In this document: positions 1 to 5,541 of the stretch, in pieces | Layout of the letters: each line of letters begins with the position of its first letter | Position numbering within the stretch: position 1 is the first letter of the stretch | NCBI GenBank assembly: GCA_013693795.1 | Contig: CP059258.1 | Location: forward strand, 585,719 to 591,259 | DNA: 5,541 nt | DNA from: Anaerolineae bacterium | GTDB taxonomy: Bacteria > Chloroflexota > Anaerolineae > SSC4 > Amarolineaceae | Direction: 5' to 3' | Notes under the pieces: model-generated | Told to the model about the DNA's origin: nothing | Seen by the model: the letters and a program-made list of their open reading frames with translations, nothing else | Databases searched by the model: none | Made by a program: the position numbers and the translations under genes

Positions 1-42
1 GGCGTTGCGGACTTGCTGGGAAGGCTGCAGTCGGCCTGGTGA
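1..42 (+). CDS. Possible C-terminal tail of a convergent plus-strand gene
   Basis: Reading from base 1 gives 13 codons, GVADLLGRLQSAW, then TGA at 40-42. The composition would suit the amphipathic end of a helix, and the position would make this gene convergent with the large minus-strand gene, with the 88-bp repeats between them. The stretch is too short to assign a family, and any frame open at the edge could give a similar result. The call is a weak suggestion only. Confidence 0.22.
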   Translation, partial: GVADLLGRLQSAW

Positions 43-127
43 TGCTCCCCAGCGCAGCCACAATGCCGCGCATCATGGAGATGCGGCGCACCAGGAAAGC
101 AGCCAGTTCCCCCTCTGCTCTGCGTCC

Positions 128-176
128 ATCCGCGTTGCTCCGCGTCCGCATTCGGAGGATGCAGATCAACGCAGAT
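128..176. repeat. Imperfect inverted repeat in repeat copy 1
   Basis: This is the equivalent of the copy 2 palindrome, with arms 128-147 and 157-176 and the same 9-base loop. Complementarity is lower, at 16 of 20 positions. The right arm differs from copy 2 at 160 and 166, so copy 1 has lost part of the symmetry or copy 2 has regained it. Confidence 0.6.
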
Positions 177-215
177 CAGAAAAGATGCAACCCTCTTCCC
201 CTCTGCTCTGCGTCC

Positions 216-264
216 ATCCGCGTTGCTCCGCGTCCGCATTCGGAGGACGCAGAGCAACGCAGAT
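216..264 (-). repeat. 20-bp inverted repeat (hairpin) in repeat copy 2
   Basis: Arms 216-235 and 245-264 flank a 9-base loop (236-244, GCATTCGGA). The arms are complementary at 18 of 20 positions. In a minus-strand transcript the two mismatches become G-U pairs, so the stem would be continuous over 20 pairs; in a plus-strand transcript they are C-A mismatches. This favours folding in RNA from the large gene's strand. No T-run follows the stem on the minus strand, so it is not a standard intrinsic terminator. Confidence 0.75.
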
Positions 265-335
265 CAGAAAAGATGCAACCCTCTTCCCCTCTGATCTGCG
301 TCCATCCGCGTTGATCCGCGTCCCAACTCGGCCTT

Positions 336-3300
336 TCAGGGCGACGCCATTTCCACTCCCCAGCATCCGGCCACCGCACTCAGGTCGGCCACGTCGATCA
401 CACCGTTGACCACCACATCGTAGCGGGGATCCCAGCCCGGATCGCCCGCGGCCAGGCCCCAGTGGGCGCTCACCAGGCCGATGTCGACGATATCGACCCG
501 CTGATCCTCGTCCACGTCCATCACCGGACAGCCGGTGGGTGGGATCACGCCGCTCACCACCACGCTGACCTCGGCGCTGGAGGTGTTGCCCAGGCTGTCC
601 TGCGCGGTGTAGTGGAAAGTGTCCAGCGCGCTCTGGTTCAGCGGCAGGGCGGCCAGGATCGCCGACACGGTCGGATCGTAGCTCAGCCGGCCATTCGGGT
701 CGATGACCACGCCGGCGCCCAGCGCGCTGGGGTGGTCGAAAGCGCTGACGGTCAGCCCATCGCCGTCGGGGTCGCTGTCGTTGCCCAGAACACCCGGCGC
801 CTCGATGACCAGCACCTGATCGGCGCGGTGGCGTAGCCGTCGGGCTGAGCCTGCGGCGGCCGGTTGGTCACCTCCAGCAGGTAGTTGCCGGTGGCGCTCA
901 GGTTGCCGGCCAGGTCGGTGGCGGTGATCTGGATCAGATACTCGCCCAGTTGGTCCAGCAGCGGGGCGATGCGCCAGCTCGCGCCGGTCAGCGTCACCGG
1001 TTCCACGCGCAGCACGCCGTCGGGCGGCATGATCAGGGCGGTCATCCGCGCCACGCCGCCGCCGTCGCTGACCGTGCCGCTGAAGACCTGCGTGGCCTGC
1101 GGCGCCGCGTCGAGCATGGCCAGGCCGCGCAGGGCCACCGGTTGTTGCACGGTGATGACCGGCGCCACCGTGTCCAGAATGAAGGTTCTGACCAACGGCG
1201 CCGCCGAACGGTTGCCCACGGCGTCGAAGCCGTGCAGCGAGACCGTCTGTGAGATGCCATCGCCCGCCAGCAGCGCGCTGAAATCATACTGCCAGGTGAC
1301 CGCTGGCGCGGCCGCGGAGGTGTTGCCGGTGTCGCAGGCGGTAGTGTAGACCCCGCTCAGGCAGACGGCGACGCGGTGACCGCCTGGTCATCCTGGGCCG
1401 CGCCGCTCCAGGCCAGCTCCGCGCCGTTGATGAACCCGTCGGCCAGGTAGTCAGCGACGATCAGGTCGGCGGTGATGGTCGGCGGCGCGGTGTCGACGAT
1501 CAGGTGGTGGACGGGGCCCCGCGCTGGTGTTGCCGAAACGATCGCTGGCCCGCGCCCGCAGGTCGAACCCGGTCAGCCCGGCCAGGCTGCCCGGCTGCCA
1601 GGTGCAGGCCCAGGAGTTATCGTCGGGCGTGGGATCGACGCAGTTGAGGGTGGTCACCGCGTGTCGGCCGCGCCGTGATCTCGATCTCGAGGTCGCTGGC
1701 GCCCGACCGGTCGGCCACCGTGCCGGCGATGACGTTCACATCCGGCCGGGCGTACATCACCGGGTTGGTGATCAGCACGTCGGTCGGCGGCTGGCTGTCC
1801 ACCGGGTGCAGCACCCACAGCCAGTCGAAGGCCCGCCCGTGCAGAGTGTCCGCGATGGCGGCGTTCGCTCAGCCGACTGCCCGTCGAAGCTGGTGTCGAT
1901 CAGCGCATCGATCTGCACGGTGGTCGAGATGCCGGCCGCGACGTTGCCCAGGCTGATGGTGCGGCTCGTGCTGCCATCGGTCAGGCGCAGCGCCCGCGCG
2001 TGGTGACGGCGATCTGCACGTTTTCCGCCGCCTGGCTGCCGCTGTTGTGGTAGGCCACGGTGTAGGAGATGGCCTGGCCGTTGCCCACCGGCTGGGGTTT
2101 TCGGCCATGGGCAGCGGCCGGTCGGGCAGGCCGTCCAGGTTGGCATCCAGCGGCGCGCCCGGCGTCAGCGCATCGTAGAGGTTGTCGGCCAGGTAGCCGG
2201 CGCTGAAACCACCCGGTGTGCTGATGATGCCCAGCCGCAGGTCGGCGTCGATGGGCCGCTGGCCGTTGGGCAGAAGCCCGGCGCCCAGGCCGGGGAACTG
2301 CACGAACTGCGTCAGCGCGTAGGTGCGCAGGTCCTGCGACTGGGCCACGGGGCTGACCACGCGGGCTGTTGAGCGGGTTCTTGTTGGGCGCCGCGGCCCA
2401 CAGGCTCAGCGCATCGTCGTTCGACGCCACCGCCAGCAGCTTGAACGCGGCCGGCGTCAGGCCCAGCCAGGCGAAGGGCAGCCGCAGGTCGGTGTCGGGT
2501 GCGCTGAACTGGAAGTTGGGCGCCGCCAGGGAACGCTCTACCGACCAGGCGCTGCCGTTCCAGCGCAGCAGCGTGGCAGTGGCGCTGTCCTGCACCCACA
2601 CCAGCCAGTCGGCCGCGAAGGTGGCCGGCAGGGCCAGCGCGCCGCCGGTCGCGTAGGGATCGTAGAGCGTGGTCGCACCGCCGGCCCCGGTGTCGAGGTA
2701 GACAAAGAGGTCGCCGTCGAAGTCCCAGTCCGCGCCCGACCAGGCGACGGCCAGCGTGTCCGCGTTCCACGACGTGTAGAGCTGCTGCGGGGCACGCTCT
2801 CGGCGTGCGCGTGCTCGCGGTCGACGGCGATGAGTGTGGCGCCGCTCTGCAGCCAGCCGCGCAGCGCGGGTCGCTCACCAGGTCCGGCGTGTAGGGCGAG
2901 TCGACGTAGACCGGCCCCAGGCTGGCCAGCCGCTCGTTGCCCCAGTGGTCGCGGGCGATGACGTGGGCGTAGACGACCTGCGCCTCGCCGGGGAGGTACT
3001 CGTTGTGGCGCGGGCGTTGGGCGACGCTGGCGGCCGAACCGGGGTCCGGCGCCGGGCTGTCGGTCCAACTGACCAGGTACTCGCTGAGGCCGGCGCCGTC
3101 GCTGCTGGCGGTCCATTCGACGATCAGGGTCGGGTTGGTGGCGCTGATGGTCTGGCCGGGGCCGACCGGGTGGATGTTGCCGCCGCCGTCGCGATAGGTC
3201 AACGTCGGAGTGAAGACCGCCGGTGGGATCAGATCGACGACGATGTTCTGTGTGTCGGTCATCACCTGGCCGGCGGCATCGGTGATGCGCGCCGTGACCG

Positions 3301-5541
3301 CGTAGGTGACCCCGTCGGCGCCGTTGGCCGGCTGCCAGTCGTAGGCCCAGCGGCTGCCGTCGAAGGCGGCCGGCACAAAACCGGCCCCGCGCCCGTCTCG
3401 ACCGCGACGACGGCCGCGGCCGCGGCGCTCGCCGGCCCCTTCAGCCGCACCTGGTTGGACGCGATCTCGTTGACTTCGGTGAAGACCACGTTGTCGATGG
3501 CGATGGCCGGCGGCGTGGTGCTGACGGTCAGCGTGATCGGCGTGGTGTCGGTCTGCACGCGGCCGCTCCAGTCCTCGGCGAAGGCGCTGAGCAGGTAGAC
3601 CCCGGCCGCGGGCGGCGTCCAGTTCCAGTTCCAGGCCGTGTCGCGGGTGACGCCGGCCGGCCAGTCGATGACCTGCGCCGGGCTGCCGTCCACCGTGATG
3701 GTGACCTGTTTGAGGTAATCGTGGCTGCTGGCCGCGCCCTCGATCGTCACCACGCCCAGGGTCGGCAGCAGCGTGCCCGCGGTGGGCGTCAGAATGCGCG
3801 CCGATCAGCGGCGGGATGTAGTTGATGGGCGTGCCCGGCGGTGTGCCCGGCAGCGGGGCGAAGTCCGGCAGCATACCGGCATCCCAGCCGCGGTTCACCT
3901 GCCCGCCGACCGCGCTGAAGTTCGCCGTCCGGCCGGTGAGCGGGTTGGCGTCGCTGTCCAGGCCGGGTCGGCGCCCTGCTGCGGCGGGCTGAAGACGAAA
4001 CCATCGAGGAGCGCGAAGCCCAGGGCGTAGGTTCCGGCGTCTGCGGTGAACGTCACCAGCCCGGTGGGGCTGATGGTGTTGGTGGTGGTGATCGCGCTCC
4101 CGGCGCCGTCGTACAGCGTCACCGCCAGGTTGACGATCCCCGGCTCGATCGCCTGCTGGATCCCGTCGCCGTTGAGGTCATCCCACACGAAGCTTTGGAT
4201 CAGCGCCGGCGGGGTGGGCGGCGCGGTGGTGGCCGTCGGCGTGGCCGTGGGGGTGGCCGTGGGCGGCGGCAGCAGGTACACGCCGGCATCCCGGCTGCCG
4301 TCGTTCTGCCCGCGCCCACGCTGAAGAGCGCCGTCAGGCCGGTCGCGGGGTCGGCATCGCTGTCCAGCCGGGGTCGCCGCCCTGATAGCGCGGGCTGAAG
4401 ATGTAGCCCTCGGGTGGGATGAAGCTGACGCGGTAGGCGCCGGCCGGCGCGCTGAAGCTGTAGGCGCCGGCGCTGTCGGTGGTGGTGAAGTCCACCTGCA
4501 CGCCGTTGGCGTTCAGCAGCGCCACCGCGACGTCGGCGAAGCCTGGCTCGCCGCTCTCCTGGATGCCGTTGGCGTTGGCGTCCTCCCAGACGCGGTCGCC
4601 GATGGTGGCCGGCACGACCGGCGTGGCCGTCGGCGTTTGCGAAGCAGTCGCTGTGGCGGTCGGCGTCACCGTCGGGGTGTCGGTCGGCAGCGGCGTTTGC
4701 GAAGCAGTCGCGGTGGGCGTCGGCGTAGCCGTGCCGGGCGTGGCCGTCGGGGCGGCGGTGGCGGTCGGCGTGACCGTGGGGGTGTTGCTTGCCGTGGGGT
4801 CGGCGTAGGCGCCAGGTAGAAGCCCGCGTCCCAGCTCAGGTCGGTCTGGCCGGCGCCCACGGTGAAGGGCGCCGTCGCGTCGCTGCCGCTGTTGGCGTCG
4901 CTGTCCGGCTCGGGGTCGCTGCCCTGGTTCTGCGGGCTGAAGAGGTAGCCGGGCGGCGCGCTGAAGACCAGCAGATAATCGCCGGGCTGCACGGTGAAGG
5001 TGTAGCCGCCGTTGGCGTCGGTGAACGCGCTGCCGGCCAGCGCCGTTGCCGGTGAAGAGCAGCGCCGCCACCCCAGCCAGCCCCGGCTCGCCCGCGTCCT
5101 GGATGCCGTTGGCGTTCAGGTCATGCCAGGCGCGGTCGCCGATGGTCGCGGGCGACTGCGGCGTCGCGGTCGGCGTGGCGGTGACGGTGGGGGTGGCCGT
5201 CGGCGTGGCGCTGGGGTCGGTGTGACCGTGGGCGTCGGCGTCGCGGTGGGCGTGTCGGTCGGCGTGGCCGTGGCCGTCGGCGTGAGCGTCGGCGTTGGCG
5301 TTGGGGTGTTGACCGGCGTCATGGTCGGCGTCGGCGTGTCGGTGGGCGTGGCGCTCGCCGTGGGGTCGCGCTCGCCGTGGGGTGGCGGTGGACGTCGCGG
5401 TGGGCGTCGGCGTATAGGTGGGCGTCGGCGTGGGGTCGCCAGCGATGGGGCCTCGAAGGCGCCGCTGTCGCAGACCGGCGTGCTGTCGCCGTTGCCATCC
5501 AGCGGGCGGGCCACGCCGCGCTGATCGGTCAGCTCGCAGGC
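336..5541 (-). CDS. Giant modular secreted/surface protein, 5' partial, with about 21 apparent frameshifts
   Basis: This one gene fills 94% of the window and is open at the right edge. Its TGA stop is at 338-336. The good reading moves among all three minus frames, but domain similarity is continuous across every switch. Restoring 26 missing G/C bases gives about 1743 residues. Module order is choice-of-anchor Q end, Thr-Pro linker, three SdrD B-like domains with linkers, two Ig-like, one FN3-like, an unclear beta-sandwich, a DUF11-like domain, three Ig-like, one cadherin-like and one dockerin-like domain. Such architectures belong to extracellular adhesion or scaffold proteins; no catalytic motif is seen. 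There is no LPXTG motif or C-terminal membrane helix, and the product ends nine residues after the last dockerin Trp-Gly-type motif. Start codon, signal peptide and promoter lie outside the window. Automated annotation would probably call this several fragments or a pseudogene; sequencing error is the more likely cause. The specific ligand is unknown. Confidence 0.88.
339..530 (-). other. C-terminal dockerin-like domain (paired calcium loops)
   Basis: The last 64 residues begin [20 protein letters not shown] and end [19 protein letters not shown] before the stop. They hold two EF-hand-like repeats joined by [11 protein letters not shown]. Loop 1 ([12 protein letters not shown]) has Asp at positions 1, 3, 5, 9 and 12, complete for dockerin type I. 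Loop 2 ([12 protein letters not shown]) has Val where position 3 is normally Asn or Asp, so its calcium site may be weakened. Two-loop C-terminal dockerins are common on large secreted Chloroflexota proteins; no cohesin partner is in this window. Confidence 0.82.
549..865 (-). other. Cadherin-like (VCBS/Big_9 type) domain
   Basis: The domain opens [19 protein letters not shown], has the hallmark [18 protein letters not shown], and continues [13 protein letters not shown] and [20 protein letters not shown]. The G-V-L-x-N-D-x-D-P-D-G-D motif is the classic calcium-binding start of cadherin-like/VCBS-type domains in bacterial adhesins. The frame changes once at about 820-823, where one base is missing before the GATCAG that codes for DQ. 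Confidence 0.85.
866..1147 (-). other. Ig-like domain E
   Basis: The sequence includes [60 protein letters not shown] and [20 protein letters not shown]. It has the full Ig-like pattern: G-T-V-S-D-G-G, a central Trp, an E-Y-x-x-x-I strand, and D-L-A-G-N before the final strand. It reads in a single frame throughout and is the cleanest module of the set. Confidence 0.78.
1148..1470 (-). other. Ig-like domain D
   Basis: It contains [20 protein letters not shown], then [40 protein letters not shown] and [20 protein letters not shown], ending in the hinge [10 protein letters not shown]. The D-A-V-G-N motif before the last strand is standard for this class of Ig-like repeat. Two Cys (VCLSG and TACDT) lie close together in the middle. 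A one-base loss near 1372-1376 joins the two halves. Confidence 0.74.
1471..1781 (-). other. Ig-like domain C
   Basis: The module starts [20 protein letters not shown] and has the strand [20 protein letters not shown] after repair. It continues [20 protein letters not shown] and [20 protein letters not shown], then the hinge VDTAPPTIT. Two Cys residues (LNC and WACTW) may pair within the domain. The repair at 1668-1674 restores two bases of a GCGCGC tract. At 1513-1520 a G4C4 block probably stands for G5C5. A further one-base loss lies just upstream at about 1868. Confidence 0.72.
1880..2369 (-). other. Unassigned stretch followed by a DUF11-like domain
   Basis: The first part (2369-2096) holds [38 protein letters not shown] and DANLDGLPD, the last resembling a thrombospondin-3-type calcium loop. 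I recognise no family for it. The second part (2095-1880) reads [31 protein letters not shown] and [20 protein letters not shown]. This is the pattern of DUF11/CARDB-like conserved repeats (Y-T-V-x-Y-x-N-x-G followed by A-x-x-V-x-I). Frame changes lie near 2359-2366 (two bases of a GCGC tract), at G-run 2094-2097 and at C-run 1993-1995. Confidence 0.65.
2370..2884 (-). other. Beta-sandwich module of unclear family (DOMON/CBM9-like by style)
   Basis: After repair this reads [20 protein letters not shown], then [38 protein letters not shown], and [20 protein letters not shown]. It ends [20 protein letters not shown] and an NKNPLN motif. The strand order L-Y-x-x-W-x-x-D-x-L-x-V-A followed by [10 protein letters not shown] recalls DOMON- or CBM9-like sugar- or cofactor-binding sandwiches, but I cannot assign a family. 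One-base losses lie at G-runs 2868-2870 and 2789-2792. If it binds a ligand, it is the best candidate for doing so in this protein. Confidence 0.55.
2885..3219 (-). other. Fibronectin type III-like domain
   Basis: Residues include [20 protein letters not shown], then [20 protein letters not shown] and a closing [12 protein letters not shown]. The W-x-A-S-D-x-x-x-L-x-x-Y-x-V-x-W order and the V-x-A-R-D-x-x-G-N strand are those of fibronectin III or closely related domains. The whole domain reads in one frame. It leads straight into the unclear beta-sandwich module. Confidence 0.6.
3220..3492 (-). other. Ig-like domain B
   Basis: The module runs from [18 protein letters not shown] to [20 protein letters not shown], with a core strand [20 protein letters not shown]. 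The W-x-Y-x-W followed by a Gly-rich turn and a T-D-x-A-G-Q strand match the Ig-like repeats that follow a TPP hinge. An Ala-rich stretch ([14 protein letters not shown]) coded by GGCCGC repeats precedes a one-base loss at plus-strand C-run 3385-3388 (G5 to G4 in the coding sense). The join reads [15 protein letters not shown] after repair. Confidence 0.72.
3493..3803 (-). other. Ig-like domain A
   Basis: After a Pro-rich connector ([18 protein letters not shown]) comes a beta-rich module with [40 protein letters not shown] and a closing [15 protein letters not shown]. The central Trp pattern and the aromatic G-V-Y-L-L-S-A strand are typical of bacterial Ig-like repeats, and the closing TPP is the usual hinge to the next module. 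The frame changes just before it, near 3796-3802, where two bases of a GCGCGC tract seem missing; restoration gives [12 protein letters not shown]. Confidence 0.75.
3870..4212 (-). other. SdrD B-like domain 3, with a short Thr-Pro linker before it
   Basis: A short [18 protein letters not shown] linker (about 4269-4213) leads into [20 protein letters not shown], then [20 protein letters not shown] and, after repair, [20 protein letters not shown] and NRGWDAGML. The loss is C4 to C3 at plus-strand 3965-3967. This copy is the most diverged of the three: it has PALIQSFVW in place of ATIGDRVW and lacks the TTTDANG strand in its standard form. It ends the SdrD B-like series. Confidence 0.85.
4270..4612 (-). 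other. SdrD B-like domain 2
   Basis: It opens [20 protein letters not shown], has a [12 protein letters not shown] strand, and then [20 protein letters not shown]. After repair it closes with [20 protein letters not shown] and DAGVYLL. Two one-base losses are needed, near 4367-4369 and 4306-4308, each turning an expected GGCC into GCC. The 5' edge is nearly identical to domain 1 at the DNA level and lies exactly 540 bases from it, so the pair looks like a recent module duplication. Confidence 0.87.
4613..4812 (-). other. Thr-Pro-rich linker 2 with internal 21-bp direct repeat
   Basis: About 66 residues of Thr-Pro-Ala repeats join the first two SdrD B-like domains. The frame changes once at the start, at plus-strand G-run 4796-4799 (C5 to C4 in the coding sense). 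An exact 21-base direct repeat occurs at 4631-4651 and 4691-4711, 60 bases apart, both encoding TASQTP. This suggests the linker grew by tandem duplication. G5 runs at 4778-4782 and elsewhere are intact, so not every long run is shortened. Confidence 0.87.
4813..5152 (-). other. SdrD B-like domain 1
   Basis: The domain opens with [20 protein letters not shown], continues through a [10 protein letters not shown] strand and [18 protein letters not shown], and closes with [10 protein letters not shown]. This is the SdrD B/Cna B-like prealbumin fold seen in surface proteins. The Asp/Asn-rich opening (DLNANGIQD) and the D-S-D-A-N stretch resemble the calcium-binding loops of staphylococcal Sdr B repeats. 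The frame changes near 5041-5047, where two bases of a GCGC tract seem to be missing; restoring them gives [17 protein letters not shown]. The domain runs about 113 residues, the family's usual size. Confidence 0.87.
5153..5445 (-). other. Thr-Pro-rich linker 1
   Basis: About 100 residues alternate Thr-Pro with Ala, Val, Ser and Asp, including a TYTPTP and a TMTPVNTP variant. At the DNA level it is a degenerate array of 6- to 18-base units rich in GTCGGCGTGGCC-like words. Four apparent C5-to-C4 losses fall here, at plus-strand G-runs 5432-5435, 5379-5382, 5362-5365 and 5213-5216. The first three together restore the original frame. Such linkers are usually extended, flexible and often O-glycosylated outside the cell. 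Confidence 0.88.
5446..5541 (-). other. Choice-of-anchor Q motif, end of a probable beta-helix region
   Basis: The first 32 residues visible read [18 protein letters not shown] and then a short spacer to [10 protein letters not shown]. The TDQRG-x-x-RP ... CD-x-GAFE pattern is the signature at the end of choice-of-anchor Q and polymorphic-outer-membrane-like right-handed beta-helix proteins. In many proteins this motif lies near the C terminus; here it is followed by more than 1700 further residues. The body of the helix must lie beyond the right edge. The two Cys residues could pair, but nothing in the sequence proves it. Confidence 0.8.

Larger units (their letters stand above)
111..323. 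repeat. Tandem 88-bp intergenic repeat, two full copies and one partial
   Basis: Copies begin at 111, 199 and 287, exactly 88 bases apart. Copies 1 and 2 match at 86 of 88 positions, differing only at 160/248 and 166/254. Copy 3 is cut off after 37 bases, at 323. The left part of each copy has its own period of about 10 bases (TCTGCGTCCA, TCCGCGTTGC, TCCGCGTCCG). Every copy starts with CCCTCTG and the full copies end with GATGCAACCCTCTTC. The array begins 12 bases past the stop codon of the large minus-strand gene. Intergenic sequences of this GCGTCCATCCGCGTT type are familiar from environmental bacterial genomes, where their translations appear as spurious hypothetical proteins. No function is established from the sequence. 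Confidence 0.9.

Noticed and set aside
1..76. Minus-strand frame starting with ATG ATG at 76-71 and open to the left edge
   Set aside because: There is no Shine-Dalgarno-like sequence in front of it (CGCATCTCC precedes it) and only 25 codons are visible, so it cannot be told from chance.
216..264. Intrinsic transcription terminator for the large gene
   Set aside because: The stem is strong, but no T-run follows it on the minus strand, so it does not fit the standard pattern.
111..323. CRISPR array
   Set aside because: The unit is a continuous 88-bp tandem repeat with no variable spacers, and only two and a half copies exist.
166..379. Minus-strand open frames of 66 and 67 codons over the repeats
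   Set aside because: They overlap the dockerin end in other frames and are made of repeat translation (INADGRRSEG-type). No ribosome binding site or conserved content is visible.
5..409. Plus-strand open frames of 134 and 91 codons across the repeat array
   Set aside because: They consist of the repeat translated in several frames (CSASIRVAPRPHSEDA and similar repeated blocks) and run into the end of the minus-strand gene. Such translations are a known kind of spurious hypothetical protein.
2834..3598. 254-codon plus-strand open frame
   Set aside because: It is antisense to clear Ig-like and FN3-like domains. It has low-complexity Arg/Ala/Gly/Val content with no domain pattern; a high-GC shadow.
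5012..5524. Plus-strand open frame rich in [11 protein letters not shown]
   Set aside because: It is the antisense of the Thr-Pro linker. Alternating codons in a GC-rich repeat keep several frames open at once.
336..5541. Programmed frameshifting or phase variation as the cause of the frame changes
   Set aside because: About 21 sites over 5 kb, in varied contexts and all in the loss direction, is far beyond what either mechanism shows, and no slippery-site-plus-structure arrangement repeats at them.

Overview
The window looks like GC-rich DNA (roughly two thirds G+C by eye) from an environmental Chloroflexota bacterium of the Anaerolineae, Caldilineae or Ardenticatenia type. This is inferred from style: Thr-Pro linkers made of TPTATPT-like runs, SdrD B-like domains, a choice-of-anchor Q motif, serial Ig-like modules and a C-terminal dockerin-like pair all in one secreted protein. 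No taxonomic marker gene is present.

Layout. Bases 1-42 may hold the last 13 codons of a plus-strand gene. Bases 43-335 are non-coding and hold two and a half tandem copies of an 88-bp repeat that contains an imperfect palindrome. Everything from 336 to 5541 is one minus-strand gene. Its stop codon is at 336-338 and its 5' end lies beyond the right edge, so no promoter, ribosome binding site or signal peptide is visible.

The gene does not read through in one frame. Following domain homology, I count about 21 places where the frame must change. Each is explained by missing bases: one-base contractions of G or C runs, or two-base contractions of GCGC tracts. None needs an in-frame stop to be removed or a large block to be missing. 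Restoring 26 bases gives a continuous product of about 1743 residues in this window, and the length closes exactly on the stop codon. Sequencing or consensus error is the likeliest cause, rather than a decayed gene.

The repaired protein, from N to C terminus, contains: the end of a choice-of-anchor Q/beta-helix region; a long Thr-Pro linker; three SdrD B-like domains separated by Thr-Pro linkers; two Ig-like domains; a fibronectin III-like domain; a beta-sandwich of unclear family; an unassigned stretch with a calcium-loop-like motif; a DUF11-like domain; three more Ig-like domains; a cadherin-like domain; and a C-terminal dockerin-like domain. It is best read as a very large extracellular adhesin or surface-scaffold protein. 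I see no enzyme active site, RNA gene, CRISPR array, transposase or defence system, and I do not claim an undescribed system here.
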